From an uncultured Coriobacteriaceae bacterium (GTDB lineage: Bacteria; Actinomycetota; Coriobacteriia; Coriobacteriales; Atopobiaceae): a DNA stretch of 14,144 bases. The stretch is taken from the NCBI GenBank assembly GCA_900543875.1, contig UQSV01000045.1:1-14144 (forward strand), given 5' to 3'. This document shows, one piece after another, positions 1 through 6,887 of this stretch (its first letter is position 1; the number at the start of each line of letters is the position of its first letter). The notes below the pieces were generated by a model. It ran no database searches. It saw only the letters and a program-made list of their open reading frames with translations, and was not told the origin of the DNA. Both the position numbers and the translations under genes were made by a program.

Positions 1-69
1 CCCGCCAGTGCCTACGCGCCCGCACGCGCCAACGTGCAACGCACGCGCAGCGCGCCGCCCGCGCGCAAC
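1..69. other. GC-rich flank downstream of the opp operon, no gene seen
   Basis: Very GC-rich sequence beyond the opp terminator, with several short GCGC runs and no supportable reading frame, RNA gene or promoter. It is probably intergenic spacer continuing outside the window. Confidence 0.5.
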
Positions 70-107
70 AAAAAACGCCCCTTGCCGCGAGACTGCGACA
101 AGGGGCG
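70..107 (-). terminator. Intrinsic terminator of the opp operon
   Basis: On the minus strand, starting 9 bases after the oppF stop codon, a 13-bp stem (76-88 paired with 95-107, one G-T wobble, 6-base loop) is followed at once by six T residues (75-70). This is a textbook rho-independent terminator closing oppABCDF. A second T-rich patch between the oppF stop and the stem reads as an A-rich run on the plus strand, so the hairpin could also stop transcription entering from the other side. Confidence 0.93.
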
Positions 108-116
108 AAACAAACG

Positions 117-1127
117 CTACAGCTCGATCGAGGAGCCCTTGATGGGGTGATCGGCCGCAAAGTGGCAGGCGCAGAAGTGGCCGGGCGCAACCTCCCGCAG
201 CTCCGGGCGCTCCTGGGAGCAGATCGCCTGCGCGATGGGGCAGCGCGTGTGGAAGCGGCAGCCGCTCGGCGGGTTAATCGGTGAGGGCGGATCGCCCTTG
301 AGGATGATGCGCTTGCGCGAGTGCTGCACGTCCGGGTCGGGAATCGGCACGGCCGAGAGAAGCGACTGCGTGTAGGGGTGGTTCGGCTCGGCGTAGAGGC
401 TCTTCCAGTCGGAGACCTCCATCATGTTGCCGAGGTACATCACGGCCACGCGGTCTGAGATGTGCTGCACCACGGACAGGTCGTGGGCAATGAACAGGTA
501 GGCGGTGCCGTACTGCTTCTGGAGGTCCTTCAGCAGGTTGAGCACCTGGGCCTGGATCGAGACGTCAAGCGCGGAGACGGGCTCGTCGCAGATGATGAGC
601 TTGGGCTTGAGCGCGAAGGCGCGGGCGATGCCCACGCGCTGGCGCTGGCCGCCGGAGAACTCGTGCGGGTAGCGATTGATGTGCTCGGGGTTGAGGCCCA
701 CGATGTCGAGCAGCTCGCGCACGTAGTCCATGCGCTGGTCCTTGTCGGGCATCTCGCCGTGGATGACGAGCGGCTCGGAGACGATCTCGCCGATGGTCAT
801 GCGCGGGTTCAGGCTCGCATAGGGGTCCTGGAAGATGAACTGCATGTCGTGGCGAACAGCCTTGAGCTGCTTCTTGTTCATCCCGGACATGTCCTGGCCG
901 TCAAAGACGACCTTGCCGCTCGTGGGGTGCGTGAGGCGCATGATGCAGCGGCCCGTCGTGGACTTGCCGCAGCCGGACTCGCCCACGAGGCCAAACGTCT
1001 CGCCGGGATAGATGTCGAAGCTGATGTCGTCGACGGCCTTGACGCTCTTCTTCTCCTTCGAGAAGACGCTCGAGTCGACGGGGAACTCCTTGCACAGGTG
1101 CTCCACGTGAAGCAGGGGCTCGGTCAT
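117..1127 (-). CDS. oppF: Oligopeptide ABC transporter ATP-binding protein OppF
   Basis: This is one of the two cytoplasmic ATPases that power oligopeptide import through the OppBC channel. The 336-residue protein has a Walker A GESGCGKST at 49-57, a Q-loop at Q100, the signature FSGGQ at 157-161, Walker B ending in D181-E182 and the switch histidine H215. The C-terminal extension carries Cys290, Cys296, Cys303, Cys319 and Cys321 in the pattern of the oligopeptide/dipeptide ATPase C-terminal domain, where such cysteines can hold an Fe-S cluster. The ATG directly follows the oppD TAA (TAAATG), and its GGGAGG ribosome site lies inside the last oppD codons, so the two are probably translationally coupled. 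It is the last gene of the operon. DppF is the main alternative name, because substrate class cannot be read from the ATPase. Confidence 0.93.
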   Translation of the reverse strand: MTEPLLHVEHLCKEFPVDSSVFSKEKKSVKAVDDISFDIYPGETFGLVGESGCGKSTTGRCIMRLTHPTSGKVVFDGQDMSGMNKKQLKAVRHDMQFIFQDPYASLNPRMTIGEIVSEPLVIHGEMPDKDQRMDYVRELLDIVGLNPEHINRYPHEFSGGQRQRVGIARAFALKPKLIICDEPVSALDVSIQAQVLNLLKDLQKQYGTAYLFIAHDLSVVQHISDRVAVMYLGNMMEVSDWKSLYAEPNHPYTQSLLSAVPIPDPDVQHSRKRIILKGDPPSPINPPSGCRFHTRCPIAQAICSQERPELREVAPGHFCACHFAADHPIKGSSIEL

Positions 1128-2243
1128 TTACGCCTCCCCTCCCTTCGTGGCATCGGCCGCGGCGCGCATGCGCGAGTTCGCGGGCGCGTTCTTGCGAACG
1201 AACTCCGCGTCCATGGAATAGTGGCAGCGCGCGTAGTGTCCGGTCTCGGTCGTGTAGGTCTCGGGACGCTCGGAGCGGCACTTGTCCGTGGCGTACGGGC
1301 ATCGCGGAGCGAACGAGCAGCCCTTCGGCAGGTTCACGAGTGAGGGCGGGTTGCCCTTGATGGGCGTGAGCGGCTTCTTCTCGTCGGTGACCTGCTCGGG
1401 GATGGAGCGCACGAGGCCCCAGGTGTAGGGGTGGATAGGGTTGTAGAAGATCTCCTCGGCGGTACCGAACTCAACGGGACGGCCAGCGTACATGACCATG
1501 ATCTTGTCGGCCACGTCGGCCACGACGCCAAGGTCGTGCGTGATCATGACGATCGCGTTGCCGTTCTTCTCCTGCATCTCCTTCATAAGCTCGATGATCT
1601 GTGCCTGGATCGTCACGTCGAGGGCCGTCGTGGGCTCGTCGGCGATGAGGATGTCGGGGTCGCAGGCAAGGGCCATGGCAATCATGACGCGCTGGCGCAT
1701 GCCGCCGGAGAACTGGTGCGGGTAGTCCTTGACGCGCTGCTCGGGGTTGGGGATGCCAACCATGTCGAGAAGCTCGATGGCGCGCTTGGTGGCCTGCTCC
1801 TTGGTGTAGCCGCGGTGCAGACTCAGGCCCTCGCCGAGCTGGCGGCCGATGGTGTAGACCGGGTTCAGCGACGTCATCGGGTCCTGGAAGACCATGGCGA
1901 TGTCGTTGCCGCGGATCTGCTGCATCTCGCGCTCGCTCATCTTGAGCAGGGACTTGCCACGGTAGCGAACGTCTCCGCCCTCGATCTTGCCCGGGGGCAT
2001 CTCAATGAGGCCCATGATCGTCATGGCCGTCACGGACTTGCCCGAACCGGACTCGCCCACCACTCCGAGGGTCTCGCCGCGGTCGAGCGTGTAGGTCACG
2101 CCATCGACGGCCTTGACCACGCCGTCGCCCGTGTGGAAGTACATCTTGAGGTCGTCAACCTCGAGCAGGTGGCTACCCTCGGGAACCGGCTGGTTCTTGA
2201 GGTCGAGCTCGGGCTCGACTGCCTTCTTCTTACCAAATGCCAT
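1128..2243 (-). CDS. oppD: Oligopeptide ABC transporter ATP-binding protein OppD
   Basis: This is the partner ATPase of OppF; together they form the nucleotide-binding heterodimer on the cytoplasmic face of OppBC. The 371 residues contain a Walker A GESGSGKS at 63-70, Q-loop Q120, the signature FSGGM at 178-182, Walker B A201-D202-E203 and switch H236. The C-terminal domain holds Cys309, Cys315, Cys322 and Cys340 in the pattern typical of Opp/Dpp ATPases. About 25 polar residues precede the ABC fold, and a charged tail of about 25 residues ends in GGEA. The start is ATG six bases after the oppC stop, with AAGGACG slightly upstream inside the oppC end. The stop abuts the oppF ATG. DppD is the alternative name. 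Confidence 0.93.
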   Translation of the reverse strand: MAFGKKKAVEPELDLKNQPVPEGSHLLEVDDLKMYFHTGDGVVKAVDGVTYTLDRGETLGVVGESGSGKSVTAMTIMGLIEMPPGKIEGGDVRYRGKSLLKMSEREMQQIRGNDIAMVFQDPMTSLNPVYTIGRQLGEGLSLHRGYTKEQATKRAIELLDMVGIPNPEQRVKDYPHQFSGGMRQRVMIAMALACDPDILIADEPTTALDVTIQAQIIELMKEMQEKNGNAIVMITHDLGVVADVADKIMVMYAGRPVEFGTAEEIFYNPIHPYTWGLVRSIPEQVTDEKKPLTPIKGNPPSLVNLPKGCSFAPRCPYATDKCRSERPETYTTETGHYARCHYSMDAEFVRKNAPANSRMRAAADATKGGEA

Positions 2244-2249
2244 CTAGCA

Positions 2250-3233
2250 TCACGCGTCCTTCATCTTGACGTCGAGCGCATCGCGCAGGCCGTCACCGAG
2301 CAGGGTGAAGGCGAGCACCGTCGAGAGGATTGCAAGGCCGGGCATGATCATGAGCCACGGCTGCGTCTGCAGGAACGTCTGGCCGTCCTGAATCATGATG
2401 CCCCAGGAGGGCGTGGGCGGCGTGACGCCCATGCCGAGGTAGGACAGGGCGCTCTCGGTGAGGATGGCGCCGCCGATGTTCATCGTGGCGTAGACCACGA
2501 TGGAGGCCACGGAGTTGGGGAAGATATGGCGTGCGATGATGCGCAGGTCCGACGCGCCCATGGCGCGCGCGGCGTCCACGTAGTCGTTCTCCTTGACCGA
2601 CAGGATCGCCGAGCGGAACACGCGGGCGATGGAGGGCCAACCGAGCACGCCGATGGCGATGAACACGTTCTGGATGCCCTGGCCCATGACGGCGAGCATC
2701 GTGATGACGAACAGCGTGTAGGGAATCGCCAGGAACATGTCGGCCAGGCGCATGATGATCGTGTCGAACCAGCCACCGTAGAACGCGGCGAGCGCACCCA
2801 TCACCAGGCCTATGACCGTGGAGATGAGCGTGGCGATGACGCCGACGGTGAGCGAGACGCGCGAGCCGTAGATGACGCGGACGAGCTGGTCGCGGCCCGT
2901 GGCGTCGGTGCCGAACGGGTGCTCGAGCGAGGGCGGCAGCTTGGAGCTCTGGGCCACCGTGGTGGTGTCGATGTCGGTGGGCGAGCCAAGCAGCTGCGGG
3001 GCCCACAGGTCTGCCGTGAGCGCGACGAGGACCACGAAGATGATCCAGGCGGCGCCGATGACGGCGAGCTTGTTCTTCTTGAGACGCTTCCAGGCGTCGC
3101 TCCACAGCGTGCGCGTGGGAGCGGCCGCCTCCTCAGCGTCGGCCTTCTCGCGCGAGGCCTTGAGGGCGTCGGAGAAGGCGCCGGACTGCTCCTGCTGGTC
3201 GTCAGAAGCCTGCGGCTTGTTGTTCTCAGTCAT
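2250..3233 (-). CDS. oppC: Oligopeptide ABC transporter permease OppC
   Basis: This is one of two inner-membrane channel subunits of the peptide importer. It has 327 residues. A polar, charged cytoplasmic N-terminal segment of about 50 residues precedes the first membrane span (about 57-78). The family hallmark HPFGTDATGRD at 105-115 follows, then further spans within about 125-150, 160-200, 240-265 and 292-312. The cytoplasmic EAA-type loop that contacts the ATPases is at about 221-240 (AARAMGASDLRIIARHIFPN). The ATG has a strong GGAGGAGAG ribosome site and lies 12 bases after the oppB stop. The N-terminal extension is longer than the short one of E. coli OppC, but similar extensions occur in the family. 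Confidence 0.93.
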   Translation of the reverse strand: MTENNKPQASDDQQEQSGAFSDALKASREKADAEEAAAPTRTLWSDAWKRLKKNKLAVIGAAWIIFVVLVALTADLWAPQLLGSPTDIDTTTVAQSSKLPPSLEHPFGTDATGRDQLVRVIYGSRVSLTVGVIATLISTVIGLVMGALAAFYGGWFDTIIMRLADMFLAIPYTLFVITMLAVMGQGIQNVFIAIGVLGWPSIARVFRSAILSVKENDYVDAARAMGASDLRIIARHIFPNSVASIVVYATMNIGGAILTESALSYLGMGVTPPTPSWGIMIQDGQTFLQTQPWLMIMPGLAILSTVLAFTLLGDGLRDALDVKMKDA

Positions 3234-3245
3234 GTCTCTCCTCCC

Positions 3246-4283
3246 CTAGCCCTCGTCCTTGGGCGCGCCAAAGCGGATGCGCGGGTCAAGGAAGGCGTAG
3301 CTGATGTCGACGAGCAGGTTGATCACCATGACGACAATGACGATGACCGTGACGCCACCCAGGACGATGGGCCAATCACGCTGGGTCACGGCACGGTAGA
3401 TCTCATAGCCAACGCCCGGCCAGTTGAAGACCGTCTCCGTGAGAATGGCGCCGGCGAGCATGCCGCCAAAGTCGATGCCGATGTAGGTGACGACGGGGAT
3501 GAGTGCGTTCTTGAGCGCGTGGTGCCAGATGATGGCGCTGCGGGAGAGGCCCTTGGCCTTCGCCGTGCGGATGTAGTCTTGGTTGAGCACCTCGAGCAGC
3601 TGCGAGCGCATGATGCGCGCCGTGTAGGCCGTGGAGACCGCGGCGAGCGTCACGGCGGGCAGGATGTAGTGGACCCAGCTCTCGAACTCAGAGTTGGAGC
3701 CGCCCGCACCCGAGATGGGCAGGTAGAACGCGCCGTCAGTGGCGTTCTTCAGGAAGACGCCAAAGAACAGCTGGAGCAGCATGCCGAGCCAGAAGGCAGG
3801 CATTGCCACGAGGACGGACGTGACGAGCGTCACGAGTACGTCCCAGAACGAGTAGCGCTTGATGGCGGAAACCATGCCCGCGCCTATGCCGACAACCGCC
3901 TCGATGAGGATGGCGACGATGGCCAGCTTCACCGTGTTGGGGTACTTGTCGGCGAGAATGTCGGCAACCTTGAGGTTGCGCGTGTACGAGGTGCCGAGGT
4001 CTCCATGGAGCAGGTCGTTCATGTAGGTGAGGTACTGCTTCCAGAGGGGCGTCGGGATGGTGTCGCCGTTCTCGTCATAGATCGGCTTGTTGTTCTCGTC
4101 CGTCTCGATGAGCCCGTTGGAGATGCGAATCTGCAACTCGGTCTCAGGCGTTACCTGCTTGCCGCCGGTGATGATCTTCACCGGGTCGCCGGGCACGATA
4201 GCCTTCATGGCGAACAGAATCATCGTCACGCCAATGAAGACGGGGATGAACTGCAGGACGCGCTTGAGTATGTACTTTCCCAT
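3246..4283 (-). CDS. oppB: Oligopeptide ABC transporter permease OppB
   Basis: This is the second channel subunit, pairing with OppC. With the start chosen here the protein has 345 residues and opens MGKYILKRVLQFIPV, the usual OppB start with the first membrane span at about 9-29. Other spans lie near 118-138, 148-178, 205-222, 262-283 and 305-328. The EAA-type coupling loop is at about 239-261 (AKAKGLSRSAIIWHHALKN). The loop after span 1 is long and carries an acidic, asparagine-rich patch at about 58-74, so this external segment may be lineage-specific. The frame is open upstream to an ATG at 4379, but that would add 32 basic, proline-rich residues translated from the intercistronic hairpins. 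The ATG at 4283 has AGGAG at the right distance and is clearly preferred. Confidence 0.93.
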   Translation of the reverse strand: MGKYILKRVLQFIPVFIGVTMILFAMKAIVPGDPVKIITGGKQVTPETELQIRISNGLIETDENNKPIYDENGDTIPTPLWKQYLTYMNDLLHGDLGTSYTRNLKVADILADKYPNTVKLAIVAILIEAVVGIGAGMVSAIKRYSFWDVLVTLVTSVLVAMPAFWLGMLLQLFFGVFLKNATDGAFYLPISGAGGSNSEFESWVHYILPAVTLAAVSTAYTARIMRSQLLEVLNQDYIRTAKAKGLSRSAIIWHHALKNALIPVVTYIGIDFGGMLAGAILTETVFNWPGVGYEIYRAVTQRDWPIVLGGVTVIVIVVMVINLLVDISYAFLDPRIRFGAPKDEG

Positions 4284-4432
4284 GCGTACAACTCCTGTCG
4301 TGGGTCCGGGTACGCGCCCCTTGCGCGGGGCGGACCCCCTACTGGCAACGGGGCACCTCGGAGGATGCCCCGTTGCCATATGCGGGCGCTTGCCCGCGGG
4401 TGTCTAGCAAAATGCCAGCTCAGAGCCTATGT
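4284..4432 (-). promoter_or_regulatory. Intercistronic hairpin cluster between oppA and oppB
   Basis: The 149-bp spacer, by far the largest inside the opp operon, contains three inverted repeats. In minus-strand order they are: GCGGGC/GCCCGC (4382-4387 with 4392-4397, 4-base loop); a perfect 13-bp stem (4343-4355 with 4366-4378, 10-base loop); and GGGTCCG/CGGACCC (4302-4308 with 4331-4337), which encloses a further CCCC/GGGG pairing. None is followed by a T run. They therefore look like RNA-stabilising or partial-attenuation hairpins rather than a full terminator, which would let oppA be expressed above oppBCDF. That function is inference from similar spacers behind other binding-protein genes. 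Confidence 0.75.
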
Positions 4433-6103
4433 TTAGGCGCTCAGCTCGACCGTGCTCATGTCGCAGAGCTTCTGCGGGTCCATGTAGAGGGACTTGACGC
4501 GCTGCGAGCAGACCATCTGGTGCTTGTAGTAGAACAGCGGGATGACCGGCATGTCCTCGGCGATGAGCTTGTCGACCTCCTGGTACTTGGCGACGCGGTC
4601 GTCATCGGAGGCGATGGCGCGGGCTTCGAGCAGGCCCTTGTCGACGTCGGCGTTGGAGTACTGGCCGTAGTTGTTGTCGCCACCGGTCACGAACAGCGGG
4701 TACAGGAAGTTGTCCATGATCGGGTAGTCGGCGATCCAGCCCAGACGGCCGACCTGGAAGTCGGCGTTGGGATAGGTGTTGGAGAGGATGGAGGCCCACT
4801 CGGCAGTGTTCGAGGAGGTCTCGATGCCCAGGGCGCTCCAGTCGGCCATGACCATCTCCATGACGGCCTTGTGGTCACCGTCGAGGTTGTAGGTCAGGGC
4901 AATGGAGAGGTTGCGCTTGCCGTTGGCATCGGCCGGGTACTTCTCGTCCAGGATCTTCTTGGCGGCGTCAACGTCATAGCGGGAGTCGGCCCACTCGTTC
5001 TCGACGTAGCCCTTGATGCCGGGCGGGACGATGCCGCCGGCCGGCTCGCGCGTGCCCTCGAAGACGGTGTCGCAGATGGCCTGACGGTTGATGGCCAGGG
5101 ACAGGGCGTGACGCAGGTCCTTGTCCTTGAGCTGCTCGTCATTGACGTTGAGCATGAGGTAGTAGATGGAGAGCTCGTCGCCCGTCAGGACCTCCTTGCC
5201 CGTGGTGGCCGTGTAGCCGTCCTCTGACTCGCCGTACTGGGAGATGGCGTCCTTGAGCTGGGTGGTGGGCACCTGGGCGACGTCGAGGTTGCCGGCCTGG
5301 AACTCGGTGTAGGCCGTCTGGACGTCCTTCTGGATGTTGAAGTGAATGCCGTCGAGCTTGGCCTTCTCGCCGTAGGAGTAGTCGTCGAAGCGGACCAGGT
5401 TGATCTGCTGGCCGTCCTCCCACTTGCCGTCCATCTTGAACGGGCCGTTACCCACGGGGGCGAAGAAGAACGTGTCGAAGTCCTCGAGAGCGCAGTCAGG
5501 CACGGGCGAGAGCGCCGGGTGCATGCAGACGTAGGGGAAGTCGGCGTAGGCCTGGGAGAGCTTCACGACGAGGGTGTCGTCGTCGGGGCAAGTGACGCCC
5601 TTGAGCTCGTCGGCCTCTCCGGCGGAGAGCTCGGAGTAGCCGTCGACCATGGCGAGGTGGTAGCCGATCGCGGAGGCGTGCTCCGTGGAGGTGTTGGGGT
5701 TCAGGATGCGCTCCCAGCCCTGCTTGAAGGACTTGGAGGTGACAGTGGTGCCGTCGTGGAACTTGGCGCCCTTCACGAGGTGGAAGGTGAACTCGTCGGC
5801 GGCGTCGTTGACGTCCCAGGACTCGGCGGCGAGGCCCACGAGCTCGTTCTTGGTGAAGTCATAGGTGGTGAGGGCGTCAAAGAGCTGGTAGCCCACCATC
5901 ATGCCCTGATCCTCCTCGAGGTCATACGGGTCGATGGCGCTCGGGTTGTTGATGTAGTAGCTCAGAGTGCCACCCTCGGCGGCGGAGCCGGAAGCGGCGC
6001 TGGTGTCTCCACCCTTCTTGCCGCAGGCGGCGAGCGCGGCCATGGCGCTGGCGGCCAGGCCACCCTTCACGAACGTGCGACGGTTCATCGTAGGCTGGGT
6101 CAT
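4433..6103 (-). CDS. oppA: Oligopeptide-binding lipoprotein OppA (SBP family 5)
   Basis: This extracytoplasmic solute-binding protein captures peptides and delivers them to OppBCDF. It has 556 residues, normal for family-5 substrate-binding proteins. The N terminus combines a twin-arginine-like NRRTFVKGG (7-15), a hydrophobic stretch and a lipobox LAAC with Cys27. It is therefore probably a lipoprotein, possibly exported by Tat rather than Sec. A Gly/Ser/Ala-rich linker follows, then a two-lobed binding domain with family-like phrases such as FHLVKGAKFHDGTTVTSKSF and DLRHALSLAINRQAI. The ATG at 6103 has GGGAGG eight bases upstream; an internal Met6 is a poorer choice. A promoter and structured leader precede it, and the hairpin cluster follows. 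Peptide specificity cannot be read from the sequence. Confidence 0.93.
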   Translation of the reverse strand: MTQPTMNRRTFVKGGLAASAMAALAACGKKGGDTSAASGSAAEGGTLSYYINNPSAIDPYDLEEDQGMMVGYQLFDALTTYDFTKNELVGLAAESWDVNDAADEFTFHLVKGAKFHDGTTVTSKSFKQGWERILNPNTSTEHASAIGYHLAMVDGYSELSAGEADELKGVTCPDDDTLVVKLSQAYADFPYVCMHPALSPVPDCALEDFDTFFFAPVGNGPFKMDGKWEDGQQINLVRFDDYSYGEKAKLDGIHFNIQKDVQTAYTEFQAGNLDVAQVPTTQLKDAISQYGESEDGYTATTGKEVLTGDELSIYYLMLNVNDEQLKDKDLRHALSLAINRQAICDTVFEGTREPAGGIVPPGIKGYVENEWADSRYDVDAAKKILDEKYPADANGKRNLSIALTYNLDGDHKAVMEMVMADWSALGIETSSNTAEWASILSNTYPNADFQVGRLGWIADYPIMDNFLYPLFVTGGDNNYGQYSNADVDKGLLEARAIASDDDRVAKYQEVDKLIAEDMPVIPLFYYKHQMVCSQRVKSLYMDPQKLCDMSTVELSA

Positions 6104-6121
6104 AATGCCTCCCTATGTTGC

Positions 6122-6164
6122 GATGCCCTGTCAGGCGACCCGTGCGCCTGGGCTCCAGAGCATC
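6122..6164 (-). promoter_or_regulatory. Long hairpin in the oppA leader, close to the ribosome site
   Basis: On the minus strand, GATGCTCTG (6164-6156) pairs with CAGGGCATC (6130-6122), nine pairs with one wobble. Inside it CAGGCG (6150-6145) pairs with CGCCTG (6137-6132) over a 7-base loop, leaving an asymmetric bulge (5 bases against 1). It ends only a few bases before the GGGAGG of oppA. It could affect initiation or mRNA stability. It is not a terminator, because no T run follows. Confidence 0.6.
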
Positions 6165-6274
6165 TCGAATGTGGGCGGGGAGGTCCTGGCCTTCTCGGCG
6201 TCTATGCAGCCGCCCGGCGCGCGCGGCGCCTAACTGAGCTTGGCAAGAGTCCCCGCTTGCAAACTTGTCATGTG

Positions 6275-6303
6275 ATTATCCGATATTGGATGGTGGGCGG
6301 CAA
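6275..6303 (-). promoter_or_regulatory. Predicted sigma70-type promoter of the opp operon
   Basis: On the minus strand, TTGCCG (6303-6298) and GATAAT (6280-6275) are separated by exactly 17 bases, matching the consensus at 4 of 6 and 5 of 6 positions. It lies in the most AT-rich part of the spacer, downstream of the secG terminator and upstream of oppA. The predicted transcription start is near 6268, giving a leader of about 165 bases. Confidence 0.7.
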
Positions 6304-6351
6304 CCTGAACGGACGCTTTAGCGCAGTAAAGGAAGCAATTTGAAACAGACT

Positions 6352-6387
6352 AGAAACAAAGAGCGCGCCTCCCCGCGGGAGACGCGC
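6352..6387 (-). terminator. Intrinsic terminator after secG
   Basis: An 11-bp stem (6363-6373 with 6377-6387, one non-Watson-Crick G-T pair, 3-base loop) lies 27 bases after the secG stop on the minus strand. It is followed by a T-rich tail (TCTTTGTTTC). It separates secG from the opp operon. Confidence 0.85.
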
Positions 6388-6414
6388 CCATGCGTTCGAT
6401 ATGTGCCGCGGCGA

Positions 6415-6675
6415 CTAGCCGAGCGAGGAGACCGTGCCCAGCGGGTAGGTGAGCATGAAGATGACGATCGTGGCCATGAAGATGACGGCCGCGATGACGG
6501 TGAGGCGGTCGAGGTTCTTCTCCCACACGCCCGAGCCGGCGTTGGCGTTGTACATGGAGGAGGCGATCATGTCGGAAACGCCGGTGCCCTTGCCGGAGTG
6601 CATGAGCACCAGGACGATGAGGGCGACGGCGGAGATGGCCCAAGCCACCAGAAGGATCGTGTTGAGAGGACCCAC
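6415..6675 (-). CDS. secG: Protein-export membrane protein SecG
   Basis: This small accessory subunit of the SecYEG translocon helps SecA-driven protein export. The 86 residues have two hydrophobic spans (about 4-25 and 57-78), joined by a loop with the SecG-like pattern LMHSGKGTGVSDMIASS and a Gly/Asn-rich stretch before NLDRLTVIAAV. The start is GTG at 6675, supported by AGGAG five bases upstream; no ATG fits the family N terminus. It stands alone between the gpmI hairpin and its own terminator. The tpiA-secG association is a common actinobacterial arrangement, here interrupted by gpmI. I found no convincing promoter in the roughly 65 bases between the REP-like palindrome and the start. Confidence 0.95.
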   Translation of the reverse strand: MGPLNTILLVAWAISAVALIVLVLMHSGKGTGVSDMIASSMYNANAGSGVWEKNLDRLTVIAAVIFMATIVIFMLTYPLGTVSSLG

Positions 6676-6739
6676 AGTTGCTCCTTTAGGGAGAAGTTAC
6701 ATTCATGCAAATGATGAGGATAGCACAAGTTGGCACATT

Positions 6740-6815
6740 AGCCTCGGGGACAGAGGGACGGGTCTTTTGTCACCGTTTGATGGGGACAAAAGACCCGTCC
6801 CCCTGTCCCCAGGCT
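6740..6815. repeat. REP-like long palindrome between gpmI and secG
   Basis: Arms 6746-6771 and 6785-6810 are complementary at 25 of 26 positions (single mismatch 6754/6802) around a 13-base loop. A bulged base at 6745 is followed by a further AGCCT/AGGCT pairing (6740-6744 with 6811-6815). The arm core reads GGGACGGGTCTTTTGTC inside GGGGACAG ends. This style of palindrome is known to me as a dispersed intergenic repeat (REP or small MITE) mobilised by RAYT-type transposases in many bacteria. That assignment is from memory. No transposase gene is present here. Confidence 0.75.
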
Positions 6816-6823
6816 GTATGGAA

Positions 6824-6858
6824 TAGGGCCGCTACCAAATCAAGTGGCAGCGGCCCTA
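6824..6858 (-). terminator. Hairpin, probable terminator after gpmI
   Basis: A 14-bp stem (6824-6837 with 6845-6858, one G-T pair, 7-base loop) begins 29 bases after the gpmI stop. The tail on the minus strand is only ATTCC, so the T tract is weak and some read-through into secG is possible. The stem is strong and correctly placed for the end of pgk-tpiA-gpmI. Confidence 0.65.
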
Positions 6859-6887
6859 AAGGTGAAGCAAAAGACGGAGCTCGGAGG

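Larger units (their letters stand above)
6104..6350 (-). promoter_or_regulatory. oppA leader and promoter region
   Basis: The 311-bp gap between secG and oppA holds, in minus-strand order, the secG terminator, a promoter (6275-6303), then about 165 bases of probable untranslated leader. The leader contains a GC-rich self-complementary stretch around 6212-6232 and a long hairpin just before the ribosome site. I recognise no known riboswitch class in it and no leader peptide with a convincing ribosome site. Confidence 0.6.

Noticed and set aside
1431..4436. Plus-strand open frame of about 1000 codons opposite oppD, oppC and oppB
   Set aside because: It runs antisense to three well-supported genes, is His/Asp/Val/Glu/Arg-rich in the way expected from the opposite frame of high-GC genes, and shows no domain or ribosome site. 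High-GC codon bias explains its length.
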